A stretch of 64,000 bases of DNA, taken from NCBI GenBank assembly GCA_951213105.1, contig OX578140.1, forward strand, positions 34,277,403 to 34,341,402, read 5' to 3'. The stretch's first letter is position 1. Each line of letters begins with the position of its first letter. Below the pieces are notes generated by a model. It did no database searches. It saw nothing but the letters and a program-made list of their open reading frames with translations, and was not told the origin of the DNA. This stretch comes from Amaurobius ferox. Its lineage: Eukaryota > Arthropoda > Arachnida > Araneae > Amaurobiidae. The translations under genes and the position numbers were made by a program. This document shows, in pieces, positions 39,236 through 52,035 of this stretch.

Positions 39236-41990
39236 AATTCCCTGTTTTGCTTTAGTTTCGTGTCGCGAGCGACATCCCAGTAAATATTCAACTCATTTAC
39301 ACACAAATTGTGTGAAATTTGGGCGCCTTTATGGCTTTGCATAATTTTACTGCACCCTTAGTAAATAGCGGACTAGAAATATAGCACTGTATTGTTCAGT
39401 ATTTGATGCCTAACGCTTTAGTTCGGATTGCCGATTTCAAATATTTTGTCAACTTTTAAATAGGAAGTTAATGATGCCAAGGTATTTGGTTGATGCATTT
39501 GTTAATCGTATTACTACCACGGTATTACTACCGAGACCGATCTATTGTCCTGAACAGTCCTTCTGAGTGGAACTTTGTGAAACTCACACACTTAATGCTG
39601 TTATTTCGTATAGTCCATTATCACTTTCGTAACCTCATATGCCTTCGTAACATAATATGCCTTCAGTATTCTATAACACTATTTTGAGTGGGACGCTTAA
39701 CTGCTCCTTTTGTTATATCATATGATTGTTCTGAGGATCCGTAGATGCACAAATCGATTCGTTGTTAAAACTCCTCGAATGCATAATTTAACTGTAAGAA
39801 ATTTTAATTGAACAGGACAACTTTATTTGCCATCAGTATTACTGACATTCAGTACGGTCAGCTTCTGGAGACTTGCGTTGACTAGACTGTGTATATGGTT
39901 TGTCTTTTCGTGGTTATTATTATTTCCTAAACTGACCATTCCTTTGGATATTTTCTTTTCACATTCAAAGCCACCAAAATATACACCCTTATGTTTTTCT
40001 GTCATCACACTGGTGAATTATTTTATTTAACATTTCGATGAAAGGAATGAAGATATAATCCTCAACGTTTACGGACGTAACTGTCAAATGCGATTTAAAG
40101 CTGATAATTTCTGAGCTAGGTAATCGTCCGAAAACTTAGTTTGGTCATAACATTTCCCAATTTATAAAAACTGACCTCTTTCAACACTAATTGTTACTCA
40201 ATCTTTTCATAGCGTATTCATGAACGAAATTAATTTACTCTTGAGTTCATTCTAATTACATTAAAATAATACAGTTCTTCTATAAATATTCCGTGACTGA
40301 GCCGCATTCTATAATCTCCACCATTCAGCAGTATTAAAGTGAAGGTTATTTATTGCAAATCCCTTTTCGAACAACTTAAACATCCCGTTATTGCTGTATA
40401 TTGCTGCCTATCGTGGACCTAATACAGAACCGGAGTCTCATTAAATTAATTTACCAACAAATATATTCCCCAAATGAAATTCTGTAATTCTTAATCACCG
40501 TTGCCAGGCATGACGCTGAACGATAATTCCCCGGGCACAAGTAATTTATGATCCAACTTTACTTTAATCGAATCATTTAACAAAATTAGTTGTGTTGTTA
40601 AGAACTGGGAGTTACTTTGGGACGGTAATTTCAACCATGGTTTAAATTTTGAATGAACTTCCAGGGAATAGTTTTCAGCGTAAATCCAAGCATGCTTTAT
40701 ATGGGTGGTTTTATGACACCCTTGAAGAAATAAAGTTGTGACAATCTTATATTGCTAGTGCTAAAAGGAATACAGAACTTGACATTGCTCAATAATAATA
40801 AATACATAATGACAAGATAAAATGCTGTGGAAATAAAATGATAAAAGCAGACGATCATTTCGGAAAGTCTTGGGTTTCATCATTTGTCTTTCATTTTGTT
40901 TCAAACAGTGCGAATTGAGAAAATCATGGCTTCAAAAAGAAACTTTAACCACATGCTAACAAAAATGTTTACACGCTGCAATGGTGATGCCAATTAGTGC
41001 GCCAAAAAGAAGTTGAACGAGAAACAGTTTCGAAATTCAGAAATGAGAGAAAGAAGTGCAGATAATAATTAAAACAGAAAAACTAATTAAACATGGTTAC
41101 GGTATATCTGGGTATATCCTATAAGCTATCGCAGACAATCACTAACTCTATTAATTTTTAATATGTCTATGAAGTATCATATTTAGATGTTAAATGTTAA
41201 TTTGAATTTCTCTGTCGTATTCTATTTTTACGCCCCATTTTGCTTATGTTAGTATATTTTCTACATTTCAGTTGAATTGTTGCTTACACGTGATTAAGCT
41301 CTTATTGAATACGAAATTATTGACTGATGAGCAATCGTCTTCTTTTATAATTCTATTACCGCAGCAACTTATATTGTGATGTCTTTAATGATAAAGTAGT
41401 AGAACCATGAAGTAAACACTGCAGAAAGCAGCATCATTGAAGTGATTTAGCACAATCAGTCACTATAGTAGCAACCAGATGTGGTGTAATTTAATTTTGC
41501 AAACATCAGTCACAACTATCTTAATATACTAGAAGTTTAAATTGGTATATCAATGCTGCTTACAAAGGTGGGATCATAATTCCAAGTTATTTAGAAGCAC
41601 ATTCTTTATAAGGGTTTTATGACTAAAGTAAATAGCGTGTTGGAAATTGTATTCTAATATTTTAAACTAAAGACGGTACTGTAATCTTTGTATTTGGACG
41701 CTGATTAAATGACCTACGCAATCAGGGGATAACCTTACATTTTTCTTTCCCCAATTTAACGTTTAAGTTGCGACTACATATTATATGTTTTTTCTAATAC
41801 ACTTACATGCCCTTTTATTTTCAATCAATGCGTCGGGATACTCCAATAGTTATGGCGAGAGAATCACGCGAGAAAGACCAGAGTTCGTAACTCGATTTTG
41901 CCCCAAAATTATTCCTGTGTCTACGCAGAGTTATGGGCGCGATAAACCTAATAGGTTTTAAATATATTCCGAGAGATTATATATAAGGTG
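39236..41990. other. Spacer, nothing recognised
   Basis: About 2.7 kb without a recognised gene, repeat or RNA. The ORFs (39490-39687, 39827-40030 and antisense 39823-40008) show no domain. Confidence 0.4.
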
Positions 41991-42240
41991 AAGAAGTGTA
42001 TGGTTCTGTGGTTGCCACACACACTGTGATCAGCTCTAAATTGTGTGGTAATAAGAAAAAGTTGGACTTGAGGTCCCTGCGGTTTCTGGATCTACAGAAA
42101 CTGCAATCACTCTCCTTATTACATAGACTGGGGTTTGATGGGATTGTTATGGCCACTGATATTTTCAGGCATATATCTGGGGAGGCTTCGCTGTGCCGGA
42201 GACGATTATTCCCACCCCCGGAGACATTTCATATATATAT
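41990..42240 (+). other. Moderately GC-rich unidentified block before a TA tract
   Basis: Contains a 94-residue plus-strand ORF (41996-42280) rich in Leu (LRSLRFLDLQKLQSLSLLHR), which may have a relic origin, but no family is recognised. The right side runs into a TA tract that hosts the Tc1-like element. Confidence 0.3.
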
Positions 42241-42248
42241 ATATATAT

Positions 42249-43533
42249 ACTCTTTTGCAATAAAAACGAAGCCCCCCTAGAAAATAATCCGATTATGTCG
42301 AAATTTCGCATGCAAATTCCTTTATACAAAGTACACAAATGATTAAATTTGCAAGGTCAATGAGTGTTAACTTCGGTCATAGCGTGCGTTTCTACCGCGC
42401 AAATAGCATCCTATAAAACTGGTTAAAAATGTTGACGGTTTATCTTTGCTCGTTATCGGCGTTGCAGTTCCGAGGAGATACAAACAATAATGCCGTCGCC
42501 GAAGACTTTATAAGCAATTAGACGAGTTCGAACGTGGTCGTATAGTCGGGATGAGTGAAGCTGACTGGTCATATCGAGCAATAGGCCTCTATCTCAAACC
42601 AAACGGACATTGCTGTGCAAAGGTGCTGGCAGGAACTAATCGGCGGAATGAAGACTCTGGAAAGCCAAGGTGCACGAATGCGAGGCAATATCGGCCGTTT
42701 GCGCGACAGGTTCGAACAGGCTCAACGACATCATTGGCCGCCATCCAACGTGCTACAACCTCTTCCATACCACCCTTGGTACCTTCCACCTCTTACTGCG
42801 CTTGGCTGAGGTGGGGTTACACTCAAGGCGGCTTTCAAGACGTATGCCCATAACCCCACAATATCGACATAGTCGTTTGGAGTGGTGTCGTAGTCGAGCA
42901 CCATGAATGTCAGCTGACCGGCACCGCATAGTGTTCAGTGATGAATCCCGCTTCAGTCTTTCAGCAGATGACTATCGGATACGTGTGTGAAGGCGACAGG
43001 GCCAGCGGTCCAAATCAGCCTTTGTTTCACTCAGGCATACAGTCATTACCCCTGGTACGATGGTGTGGGGTGCTATTTCTTACGACAGCAGGTCGCCCCT
43101 GATCATCCTGCGCACAACTTTAACAGCTCAACGATATGCTGATGAAATCTTGAGGCCATTTGCGTTAAACTTCATGGTACGTCATTCTGGGGCCATTTTC
43201 TAAGAAGATAATGCCACACCACATACGACTCGAATATCTGTGGACTATCTCCGTGCTGTTGACACTGTTTCTTGACCAGCAAGTTCACCAGACTTTTCGC
43301 TAATCGAGCATGTATGGGACATGCTAGGCCGCCATATTTCTGCACCATGAAATGTAGCAGATCCGCCGAGGGGGGTTCACCAATTACTGATTTGAAAATT
43401 CAATTGATTTTGTAATCATTTGTCTTGATTTTGTAATCATTTCATTACCTGTGTACGAGCTGTACGCATATTTAGTTTCAATAAAAACATTCACTTTGTT
43501 CATGGTGTTTCGTTTTTTTTTGCAATAGAGTGC
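42249..43533 (+). mobile_element. Tc1-like DNA transposon, defective
   Basis: A 1.29-kb element. Left end ACTCTTTTGCAATAAAAACG is matched inverted at the right end (CGTTTTTTTTTGCAATAGAG then TGCGT, 43510-43535). Both ends sit in TA microsatellites, so the TA target typical of Tc1/mariner is respected but cannot be seen as a unique duplication. A decayed transposase lies between. The end of this copy matches the split Tc1 copy at 18340/19340. Confidence 0.85.
42485..43375 (+). pseudogene. Tc1-like transposase pseudogene
   Basis: With about three frames combined, the plus strand codes for a Tc1-type transposase. LDEFERGRIVGMSEADWSYR is the N-terminal helix-turn-helix (42510-42570). NDIIGRHPTCYNLF and RLAEVGLHSRRLSRRMP (42725-42850) form the linker. 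FSDESRFSL (42930-42960) is the first catalytic Asp, EDNATPHTTR (43207-43235) the second, and SSPDFSLIEHVWDMLGRH (43282-43335) the third acidic residue (Glu of IEHVWD). The spacing between second D and E fits DD34E. Stop codons (about 42905, 42988, 43201, 43274) and frameshifts make it inactive. Confidence 0.85.
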
Positions 43534-43541
43534 GTATATAT

Positions 43542-43669
<128 letters not shown>

Positions 43670-43850
43670 CCGGGAATGTTACCGCGGTGTAAAGCATGCT
43701 TAACCGGGAAGTAGGGGTCACAACACCCCGGCCTCTAATTTGTGGTACTTCACTTCCTTATTCTTTTGATCCTTTTGGAACTAAGCGCCATACATATTCA
43801 GATACTGTGTAAATATATTTTTATTTCAAACACTAAGATTCTTACATTTG

Positions 43851-43855
<5 letters not shown>

Positions 43856-43907
<52 letters not shown>
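43856..43907. repeat. (TA)n microsatellite
   Basis: About 26 TA units directly beside the left end of the mariner-like element (CCAGGGTGGTCATAAAAAAA). Confidence 0.95.
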
Positions 43908-43909
<2 letters not shown>

Positions 43910-44261
43910 AGGGTGGTCATAAAAAAACTTCCCCGATATTATGAACCCTTAGAGGCCTATCCGCTCAACCAATCGATTTGAAATTTCAGATATTATTATT
44001 TGAAGGTATGCGCTCGAGATTGTGATGATTTTAAACATTGGAGTTCTCACGGTTACGGTTACAGTGAAAAAAATCGAAATTTTCGAATGGCAACTTCCAC
44101 TATTTTCCTGCTCAAATTGATCAGCACATTGAAAAATCATAAATGGCGTTGGAACAATACACGTATGACGAAAATTGGCGGCATAAAACATTTTCAAAGA
44201 AGAGCATTGTAAAGGACCAATGGCAACACAAGAGAGGAGAGGGAAAGAACTTTTATTGGAA

Positions 44262-45390
44262 TTACAAATTTCCAACGTGCGCACCTTCGCAGACTATAAA
44301 GCATCGCATGCGGTAGATTGTTGACAACAATGACGAAAGTAACATCGCAGCTGGAATCTGTATAACTTCACATTTTATGACACCTTTCAATTCTGACAAA
44401 TCTCGTGGATTTGATGTATACATCTTAGATTTCAGATAACTCCAGAACCTGAAATCAATCGGAGTGAGGTCGGGGGATCGCAGTGGCCACGAAACTGCAA
44501 AGTTACGGGAGATGACTTTATCACCAAAGTCCTGTTGCAGCACATGTCGAACACATGTAACGACGTGTGAAGGAACACCATCTTGCATCCATACAATGTC
44601 ATTAACGACATTTTGCTGCTGCAGTTATGGAATTACGTAATTCTGCAACATTGTTTTATACCGAGGATCTGTGATGGAGCACGTTTGCATATCATTGGAA
44701 GTGACCTCTTCGAAGAAGTACGGACCGAGAACGAATATGCTTGCTATGCCGCACAACACAGTCACTTTAGCTTCGTGTAAAGGCACTGGTGTCACATCGT
44801 GAGGATTTTCGTCATCCCAGTGAACGCAGTTCTTGGAGTTTACGTTCCCAGTAAAGGAAAAATGTGCCTTATCCGTCCATAATATCCACAGCGGCTACCT
44901 ACTACCTTCATCATATCTGATGAGGAAAAAAATCGCAAAATCCACACGCTGTTGCTCGTCCGGCCGTCCAAATAGCTGCTCTAAGTCCTCGGACGAGTCG
45001 GACGGTCTGGGTCTTCAACGCTGTTGCTCGTCTCCAGGTTGCAACATCTGGACGCGCTGGAATCAATAAGGAAACACCCGCATAACAGAGCGCAGGAGCT
45101 TGAGGACTGTGGTTTTCGGTACATCTAAATTGCGGGCAACACTTCTTGCAGTACGCAATGGACCTGCAGTAATCGTAATATGCACTTCCTCAACAACTTC
45201 AACAGGAATAGATGGTCATCCGAATCGCGGTCTGTCACATGTGCATCCAGTTTCTTCCAATTTTTTACCAAATCAAGTGCAGTTCGTACGGAACATGGGC
45301 CTCGTCTTAGCTTATGATTTCGCCGATAAACTAGCACTGCTTCGGCAGCATTTTCCCCGTTCAGATAAAACAGCTTTATCAATTCTCCTC
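44262..45390 (-). pseudogene. Mariner-like transposase pseudogene (DUF4817-type HTH)
   Basis: The minus strand begins with the helix-turn-helix part (45382-45125): IKLFYLNGENAAEAVLVYRR then NHKLRRGPCSVRTAL, matching the N-terminal domain I know as DUF4817. The catalytic end (44588-44262) reads MQDGVPSHVVTCVRHVLQQD, then SRNFAVSWPLRSPDLTPIDF and WSYLKSKMYTSNP. The D of MQDG and D of SPDLTPIDF are active-site residues of the transposase fold. The middle (about 44600-45100) is broken by frameshifts and by a 57-bp SINE fragment. The first catalytic Asp is not clearly seen. It is a dead copy. Confidence 0.75.
44961..45017 (+). mobile_element. 57-bp truncated SINE inserted in the mariner transposase
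   Basis: The insert CGGCCGTCCAAATAGCTGCT ... TCGGACGGTCTGGGTCTTCA is the 3' end of the 5S-SINE family. It is flanked by exact 15-bp direct repeats ACGCTGTTGCTCGTC (44946-44960 and 45018-45032). It therefore postdates the mariner insertion. Confidence 0.9.
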
Positions 45391-45745
45391 GTTATTTCCC
45401 TGTAAGTTTCATCTTATTGGCATGTTCAGACACCTGATTGAAGAAACAATCTTCCCACACTGCTTATTAGATGTTTTCCACAAGCAATGCTTTGCACATG
45501 GCGTTCTGTGATTGGTGCTTCTACTGTCTATCCCTGTGAATTATGCAAATTGCGTCAATGCACCTCCTCTCTGTGTTGTCAATGGTCCTTTCCAATGGTA
45601 AAACTTTGCAAATGTTTTACGCCGCCAATTTTCGTCATACGTGTATCGTTTCAACGCCATTTATGGGTTTTCAATGCGCTGATCAATTTGCACAGGAAAA
45701 AAAAGTGAGTGTTGCCATTCGAAAATTTCGAAATTTTTTCATATA

Positions 45746-47335
45746 GCCACTGAAGAAGGGTTTGGCGATACTCGAACGTGCTCTGGTCTTTTAACATTTG
45801 TACGTATTATAAGATGTTTTTGTTTGATTAAATGACCTTTTTATCTATGATATCTGTCTTTAATTTTATTGCTTACAGTATAGCCGTAATTAATTGCGCG
45901 TTTCTTTTTATTATTATTTTATGCAATTTAAATCATCTTAATTTATTTATTTTAAATTATCTTATTTTATTTATTTGTTATGTTATTCATTTTAAATCAT
46001 CTTACGTTATTTATTTATTATTTTATGCATTTTAAATCATCCTATTTAAAAAAAAACCTCTCAGTTAACTTAATTACCTTTACATGTGTTATATTCTATC
46101 ATTTTAAGATATGACCACTTCATCCTGCAACCTGCAATTTTCATCTTTTCATACCTGTGTATGTTTATACGTATATTGTTGTTGCATGTCCATGTATAAT
46201 ATCTATGTATCTATATGGGTATTGCTATTTCTATGTTTGTCACGGCCCTCCTTTGTAACTGCTTTACATCCTTTAGGTGAATTGGACAGCGGCGTATAAT
46301 AAAAAATAGTTATATTCGTAAGGCAAGACGAATCGTTGTAAATATGCCATTACTCTTTACAATACATTATTTTGTTTCTGAAGATGTTTTGTTAATGGAA
46401 GCAAACACTCGTAATGCAGTAGAATATAGTATTAATGAGTTTAAAATAATTACCTATTAATTTTACATAAACATTCCAAATTTCACCTTTCTTATAAAGA
46501 ACTTGGACATGACCTTTAACACGGACTTAGTTAGGTCTGATGGGCTTGTTATGACATTTTTATAACAAGTAGGATTAGTAAAAACATAACGTCAGAATCC
46601 TTATTTCGTCATTCCTGACTGTAGATCATTATTAAGACGTCAGTGTCAAGTTAATATTGGGTAGGCACTGTACCTTTCGTTACTAAAATTTAAAGCCTGG
46701 ATTTTAAGAGATTAATATTATATGGTTTTGAGAAGAAATTTCATAACTCTTCGAGTGCAAAACAGTATCGCTAGCTTGATAGTGTATTAAAATTAAAATT
46801 ATTTTGATTTAAAAACGCGTGATCCCAGTAAAATAAAAAATAAGCTCAAGGTGGATTGTGGTATTTTTAGATTACACTTCTTCTGAAAAGTTGAGTATGA
46901 AACAGTAAACTGAGCACAATTGTGATGTTGCAGATAGACCCGCTGAAACAAATCTGGCAATTAAATAATAAAGACAAAAGTATAGGTTCAGAGTACAATC
47001 ATGCATTAAACACAATTTTTCTTGTTAATATATTTATTTACATATTTTACAGAAGTTATATACATGAGCAATTGTGAAGAAATGGTACACTTGAATGTTT
47101 TAGGAATTTCATACGTTGGATCAAATCAAACATGCACGATTCTAAGTAAAATCAATATAATCGGAAACTGTTCCATAGATCCGTAACTCAAAATGTTGCT
47201 ATAGTTAGAAACAAGTGTACATATTTGACTTACTACCAAGAAGAAAGGCTTTATTGTATTATTAGTCAGCGTATTTGACTATGGCAATCACCAGACAGAA
47301 TGGCCACTAATCTAAATTGTTAACAAAGTTTTACA
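45746..47335. other. AT-rich spacer with a short tandem block
   Basis: 45900-46050 has two to three imperfect ~63-base units with ATTTTAAATCATCTTA and TTATTTATT lines. The rest shows no recognised feature. Confidence 0.45.
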
Positions 47336-47360
47336 TATATATATATATATATATATATTT
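47336..47360. repeat. Short (TA)n microsatellite
   Basis: About 12 TA units. Confidence 0.9.
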
Positions 47361-48900
47361 GCGGTTATTTTATACTATTTTCTTTACAGCTTGCGAATAA
47401 GTTTCTTATTCAAGGACTTATTTCATAATATTCTTGTTAAACATTTTGATTTTAGCAAGATTATGGTAGTCTCTATTTTGCTGCTCAGCCCACTTCCCTT
47501 GTTCGGATTTGTTCTCTTTCTGTAATGTAAAAGCTTCTGGTCGGTTTTCAAGGCCTACCATGCGATTGGTCGTTTACGCATATCTGCGTCTGGCATGTCC
47601 GATGACTTAAGTGCGATAAAAATGTGCTTGCTCCTTCTCATGAATGAGCTTGCATGAAAGTCATGAAACTGATGAATTTATTATGGACTATGGGCACAAT
47701 CTGTCTCACTAATTTTTTTAACAATGTTACTGCTTTTAACTAACTTTTGGTATATTTTGTAGTCTGAATAGCAAAGTGTTAGTGCAATAATAACTGCTAA
47801 AGTTTGTCACCAATTCCTTTTAAACTGAATAGAAAGATACAGTTATTCGTAAAGTACCATACAAAAATTAATATGACAAATAATGTACACAGTTGTCCAA
47901 TGAAACTGGATCACACCATAAAAAGGAGTTGCATATAGAATATAATATATAATATAAACCAAATAGGCTTCAGGCATTCAAAATACAGAATTATGATCAG
48001 CATGACCTTGGCCGCATCTGATACTAATATGCGATTCATGAAGACAGTTAATTTCCTCAATCAAATAAATCAGTGATACGAAGAATAATAAAGGTCCTTC
48101 GTATCTCAGAGTAGTTGTTGTTTGTGGATGGGGCATGAAAAGTTGTTGATTTGCAGTTTCAGCTCTTCAGGGGTATTCCAAGGATATACCACCGAGAAAC
48201 ATTGTTCCAAAGTTTCCGCCAAACATACGCTGAATAGCCTTTGTCCAACAGGAAGATGTCCACTATGATTTCGCTACAAGGACTTTTTCATGTCTCGCTG
48301 AGCACTGTTGTCTTTTGGAAAAAATTGGGGACACAGTTTGGAATAAAGACTATTTGCATGAGAAATTCGAGTGGAGAAGCTTCATTAATTTAGTTATGTT
48401 ACCTTCCCAAACAGTAAGTTGTAAAATATGCAGTTAATATGTATATAAAATGCATGTCAACATGCTGCCTGTGTGACCGATATAACACGCTTCTCTTCTG
48501 CACGATCGGTGCCGGGGTCGAATCTTGAAAACGAAAAGGGCGAACTAAGTAAGCATGAATGTTTATAGTAATTCGGAGTCCCCTTTAAGTTGTAGAGCCA
48601 TGAAGGTGTAATGCGAGCCCCTTCCCTTAGAGTGACAATAGAGCTCCTTTACTACAGGCTGACTTATCAAGCATATTGAAGCCCAGTAAGGTTTCTATAA
48701 ATACATGGGTTACCATATTTGGCGGTTTAACACGTGCTCCAAATATTGATTTTTACAGGTATTTGATAATGTTAACAAATTTACATTTATATTTTTATAA
48801 ATATGAATTAGATTGGAGTAACATTTGTAATTACGCGACACTTATTAACAAGAATCAAAAATCTGATTCTCAGTCTATAAGTAAATTAACAAATAGATGG

Positions 48901-48905
<5 letters not shown>
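47361..48905. other. Spacer, nothing recognised
   Basis: No gene or repeat recognised. A weak tRNA-like B box (GGGGTCGAATCTTG) is at about 48515 but no tRNA fold was found. Confidence 0.4.

Positions 48906-48906
<1 letters not shown>

Positions 48907-48945
<39 letters not shown>
48907..48945. repeat. (TA)n microsatellite
   Basis: About 19 TA units, followed by a T-run. The ORF 48676-49026 crosses it and is not considered a gene. Confidence 0.9.
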
Positions 48946-48949
<4 letters not shown>

Positions 48950-48953
<4 letters not shown>

Positions 48954-51040
48954 TAAAAACCCGGTCTTATTCAATTTTATGAAATACTTTATGTATATTT
49001 CTATTTTACATCTGTTACAGTTCTAATATTGTATAGAATAAAATATGGTCTTATTAGAGCTCAGAAAGACCTTGAATTATTTGAAATACCTGTACTAAAT
49101 AATAAAAAGCTGTTTTTGAAATACATATATATGATGATACATAGTATTATGTGAATTACCGGGGATTTTTAAAATAAAAATGTGTATTTAATTTTTAAGG
49201 TACTGACATTTTTAAAGAGGGACAATTTTGTTATAAACCTGTGGATGTATAGATAAGATAAATACAGCATTTAAAATCTTAATAATAATAATAAATTATA
49301 TAAATCTGTATTGTAAACGATATACCTACTACAAAAAAATTGAAGCACTTTTAATTGAGGAAATCCTCTAAACTAGATCCTCTAAACATCGCGCCAATGT
49401 TTACATCAAATGATTGGCGCCAATCGTCATCTTGGCGATAACAATATCAGTGCAATTCCAAAGTAAATGCGAGTCATTCAGACATAATTTCTATCAGTTT
49501 TCAGTAAATAAATCCTATATGATCATTCATTATCTTTTATGATAAATGCATTTTGATTTATTTACCATTTTAGTTCATGTTTACATTATTATTATAATAT
49601 GGTAATATTTCCATTTGGCGACAGTTTGTTAACAGTAGGATTCAAAAATTTTATGATTCATTATACTCTAAAAATGCAATAAAGTGTATAAAACTTGAAT
49701 GGTATTGGTGTAACATAAATAAATCTTTAGTACATATGTAATTTGAAGCAATTATACTTTTAAGTTTGGAAGAGAGAATAACACATTCAGGACTACAGAC
49801 CACTTTTACTAAGATAAGATTATAACAAATAAAAGCCAATAATAATACAGACTACACTTACAGAAATTATAAAAGGAGTGTTTAAAAGAAATACTTTATA
49901 TAAAAATAGAAGTTTCAATTACAATATTGTAAAATTTAGCTTTAACAAGTATGCTCATGTACCGGGTATTCAATGATTCTGTCCACTATTTATAAGTCAT
50001 TTTTTATTCCCTCTTCACTTTAGGGAAATCGAAATTGCCTAAACCTTTTTCTAGTATGTTTAGAGAAGTTTGGTGCAGAACACCCACCATAAATTATTTC
50101 AATAGTACTTCCTAAATTGGAAATACGAATAGAGTTAATGCTGATGGCTTACGCTTTCGGTCTTTGTGGGCCTCAATATGCTTGATGAGTCAGCTCGTAT
50201 ATAGAGGAGCCTTAGTAACAGAGCACCGTCATTTTCAGTACAATGATGCACACCTCTTAGCCGATTGTGATCGAATGGCGAACTATTATCTATAAAGTTT
50301 GGATGTTAGATAAAAAAAAAAACATGGATAACTGAAAGTATTTTAACTTTTCATATTTGCTTTCAATCTTCAAATCAACTGTTATTACTTTTACATTATG
50401 TTGTATATATGCATTTATTTTTTGTTCTCTGGGTATACATTCTACAATTGTCTTTATAACAAAAATATAACCTACGTGCACTTTTAGTAAATAATAACGC
50501 TTTAACTTCTGCAAAATTAAAATATTCCCCAGGCATTACGCATTCAGTATTTTTAATATGCACCAAATAAGAGTTAAAATCCACAGTTCTCTCATTAAAT
50601 GCAAGACAATTAAAAGTATTTAGAAGCCGTACTTAATATTTTGCGCCAAAATTGTTTTCAATTCAAGGGTAATTTGCTTCCTCAACTCCAATTTAATAGA
50701 ACCATTTACCGAAACTTGTTACATCTTAGAGAACGGAAAACCGGTTGCAAATGCATTTAATGGGAAATTCCGTTTCAGCGTGTTCTAATAATGTTATTTA
50801 CTTTATTAGTTTATATGTTATTTTCTTAAATACTTGTAATACTGCTTTTTGAAAGTGCGGGTACGATTGTCGGATCTATTTACAGATATTTAAGTCTTAT
50901 TTTATAGCTTATGAAGGAAACAACAAATGTAATGGTTATTGTTACGAAAGATTTGGGTCAATTTCTCTGGCATTAGAATGCAAAAAAAAAATATGGTAAG
51001 CATTCGTTTGCTTTTTAATTATTCTATAATGCATATATTT
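48950..51040. other. AT-rich spacer, nothing recognised
   Basis: About 2 kb. A CGCCAATCGTCATCTTGGCG hairpin-like patch at 49420-49439 recalls the CGCCAA block of families B and A/C, but homology does not extend. The ORFs show no domain. Confidence 0.4.
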
Positions 51041-51044
51041 TTTA

Positions 51045-51834
51045 AAAAATCTGATGTGGTCAGTACATGACTTTCCTTATATAATGCAATGAATTTACAA
51101 CTTTTACAGTAAAAAAATAGATTATTTTTATAGTAGTTATTTATATTCTCTCCAAGATATTGAATTTCCGTCAATAAGTCGTCATTTTCCATGTCATCAT
51201 CATCAATGAGTCATCATTGATTTAGAGTCATTTTTATCCATTTGGCGAGTTTTTCGTTAATTTAGCAACATTTAAAAAAGTCGCCAAGTTGGCGACATTC
51301 CACCAAATTCGTCGCCAAAATCTCGCCAAGCGTTATGGACGAAGAAATAAGTTATTCTTATAGCAGATAAATTACTATTGGCGTACAAATACAAAAGTAT
51401 TACTCAAAGTATCTTTTTTCAGGAATGGAACGAGCTAGATTCATTGAACATGTTTATCAATAGGAAGTATTTTTTTTATTTTATGACTTTTTGATAAGTT
51501 TTTGAAAATGTGCAATATCTCGAGAACGGTTCATGTTAGTGTTCTAAAATTTATGTCAATCGGTTTCAAATGAAAAATTACATAAGAAATGTCTATTTGC
51601 GTAACTTTATTAGTGGTTTTGACTTTTTGACGATTTATTCAAAATTTCACTCAAAAATTTAGGGGGGTTCTGAACATTCGATTCCGTATAAAAGCAATAG
51701 GCTTCCAGTGTTTACGGATTGTGATTTTTGTACCAATTTTCGTTCGAATCGGTCCATTCGTTCGTCAGTTATCGTCTCCACAGACTCACTGACACACACA
51801 CACACACACTTTTACACACACACACTTTTACACA

Positions 51835-51900
<66 letters not shown>

Positions 51901-52035
51901 GACATCAATTCAAAAATGTTGTTTGATTCGTGATCAGGGATGCTTGAAACGTTCTCTCCCGTCGAAAACTCGAATTCGAATTTTCGACCCCTTCACAATA
52001 CTTTCCTTATACATTATGTATATAAGGAAAGTAAA
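51045..52035 (-). repeat. Family B repeat, copy 5 (full length, inverted)
   Basis: On the minus strand it starts with the palindrome (about 52030-52000), goes through the expanded (GT)n [seen as (CA)n], the AGAACCCCCCTAAATTTTTG line (51655-51675) and the CGCCAA block (51240-51330), to the end with TATAAGGAAAGTCATGTACTG (shown split: TATAAGGAAAGTCATG) near 51080-51060. It lacks about 40 bases around 51440 (the GATGTCATTCTCGTGG part) compared with copies 2 and 4. Confidence 0.85.
51796..51902. repeat. (CA)n microsatellite inside family B copy 5
   Basis: About 100 bases of CA repeats with TTTTA and TA interruptions. Other copies have only 6-20 GT units here. The ORFs 51708-51926 and 51728-52051 are translated repeat. 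Confidence 0.95.

Larger units (their letters stand above)
43910..45745 (-). mobile_element. Mariner-like element with long inverted repeats, SINE-interrupted
   Basis: The left end begins CAGGGTGGTCATAAAAAAAC. Sub-terminal inverted repeats of about 160-170 bases pair 44071-44230 with 45572-45745 (for example AAAATTGGCGGCATAAAACA against TGTTTTACGCCGCCAATTTT). A transposase relic on the minus strand lies between them. The outermost ~160 bases of the left end have no partner on the right, so the right terminus is truncated. The plus-strand ORFs in the arms (44000-44212, 45543-45746) are mirror translations of the repeats. Confidence 0.75.

Noticed and set aside
48465..48530. tRNA-like sequence with B box GGGGTCGAATC
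   Set aside because: No convincing acceptor or anticodon arm.
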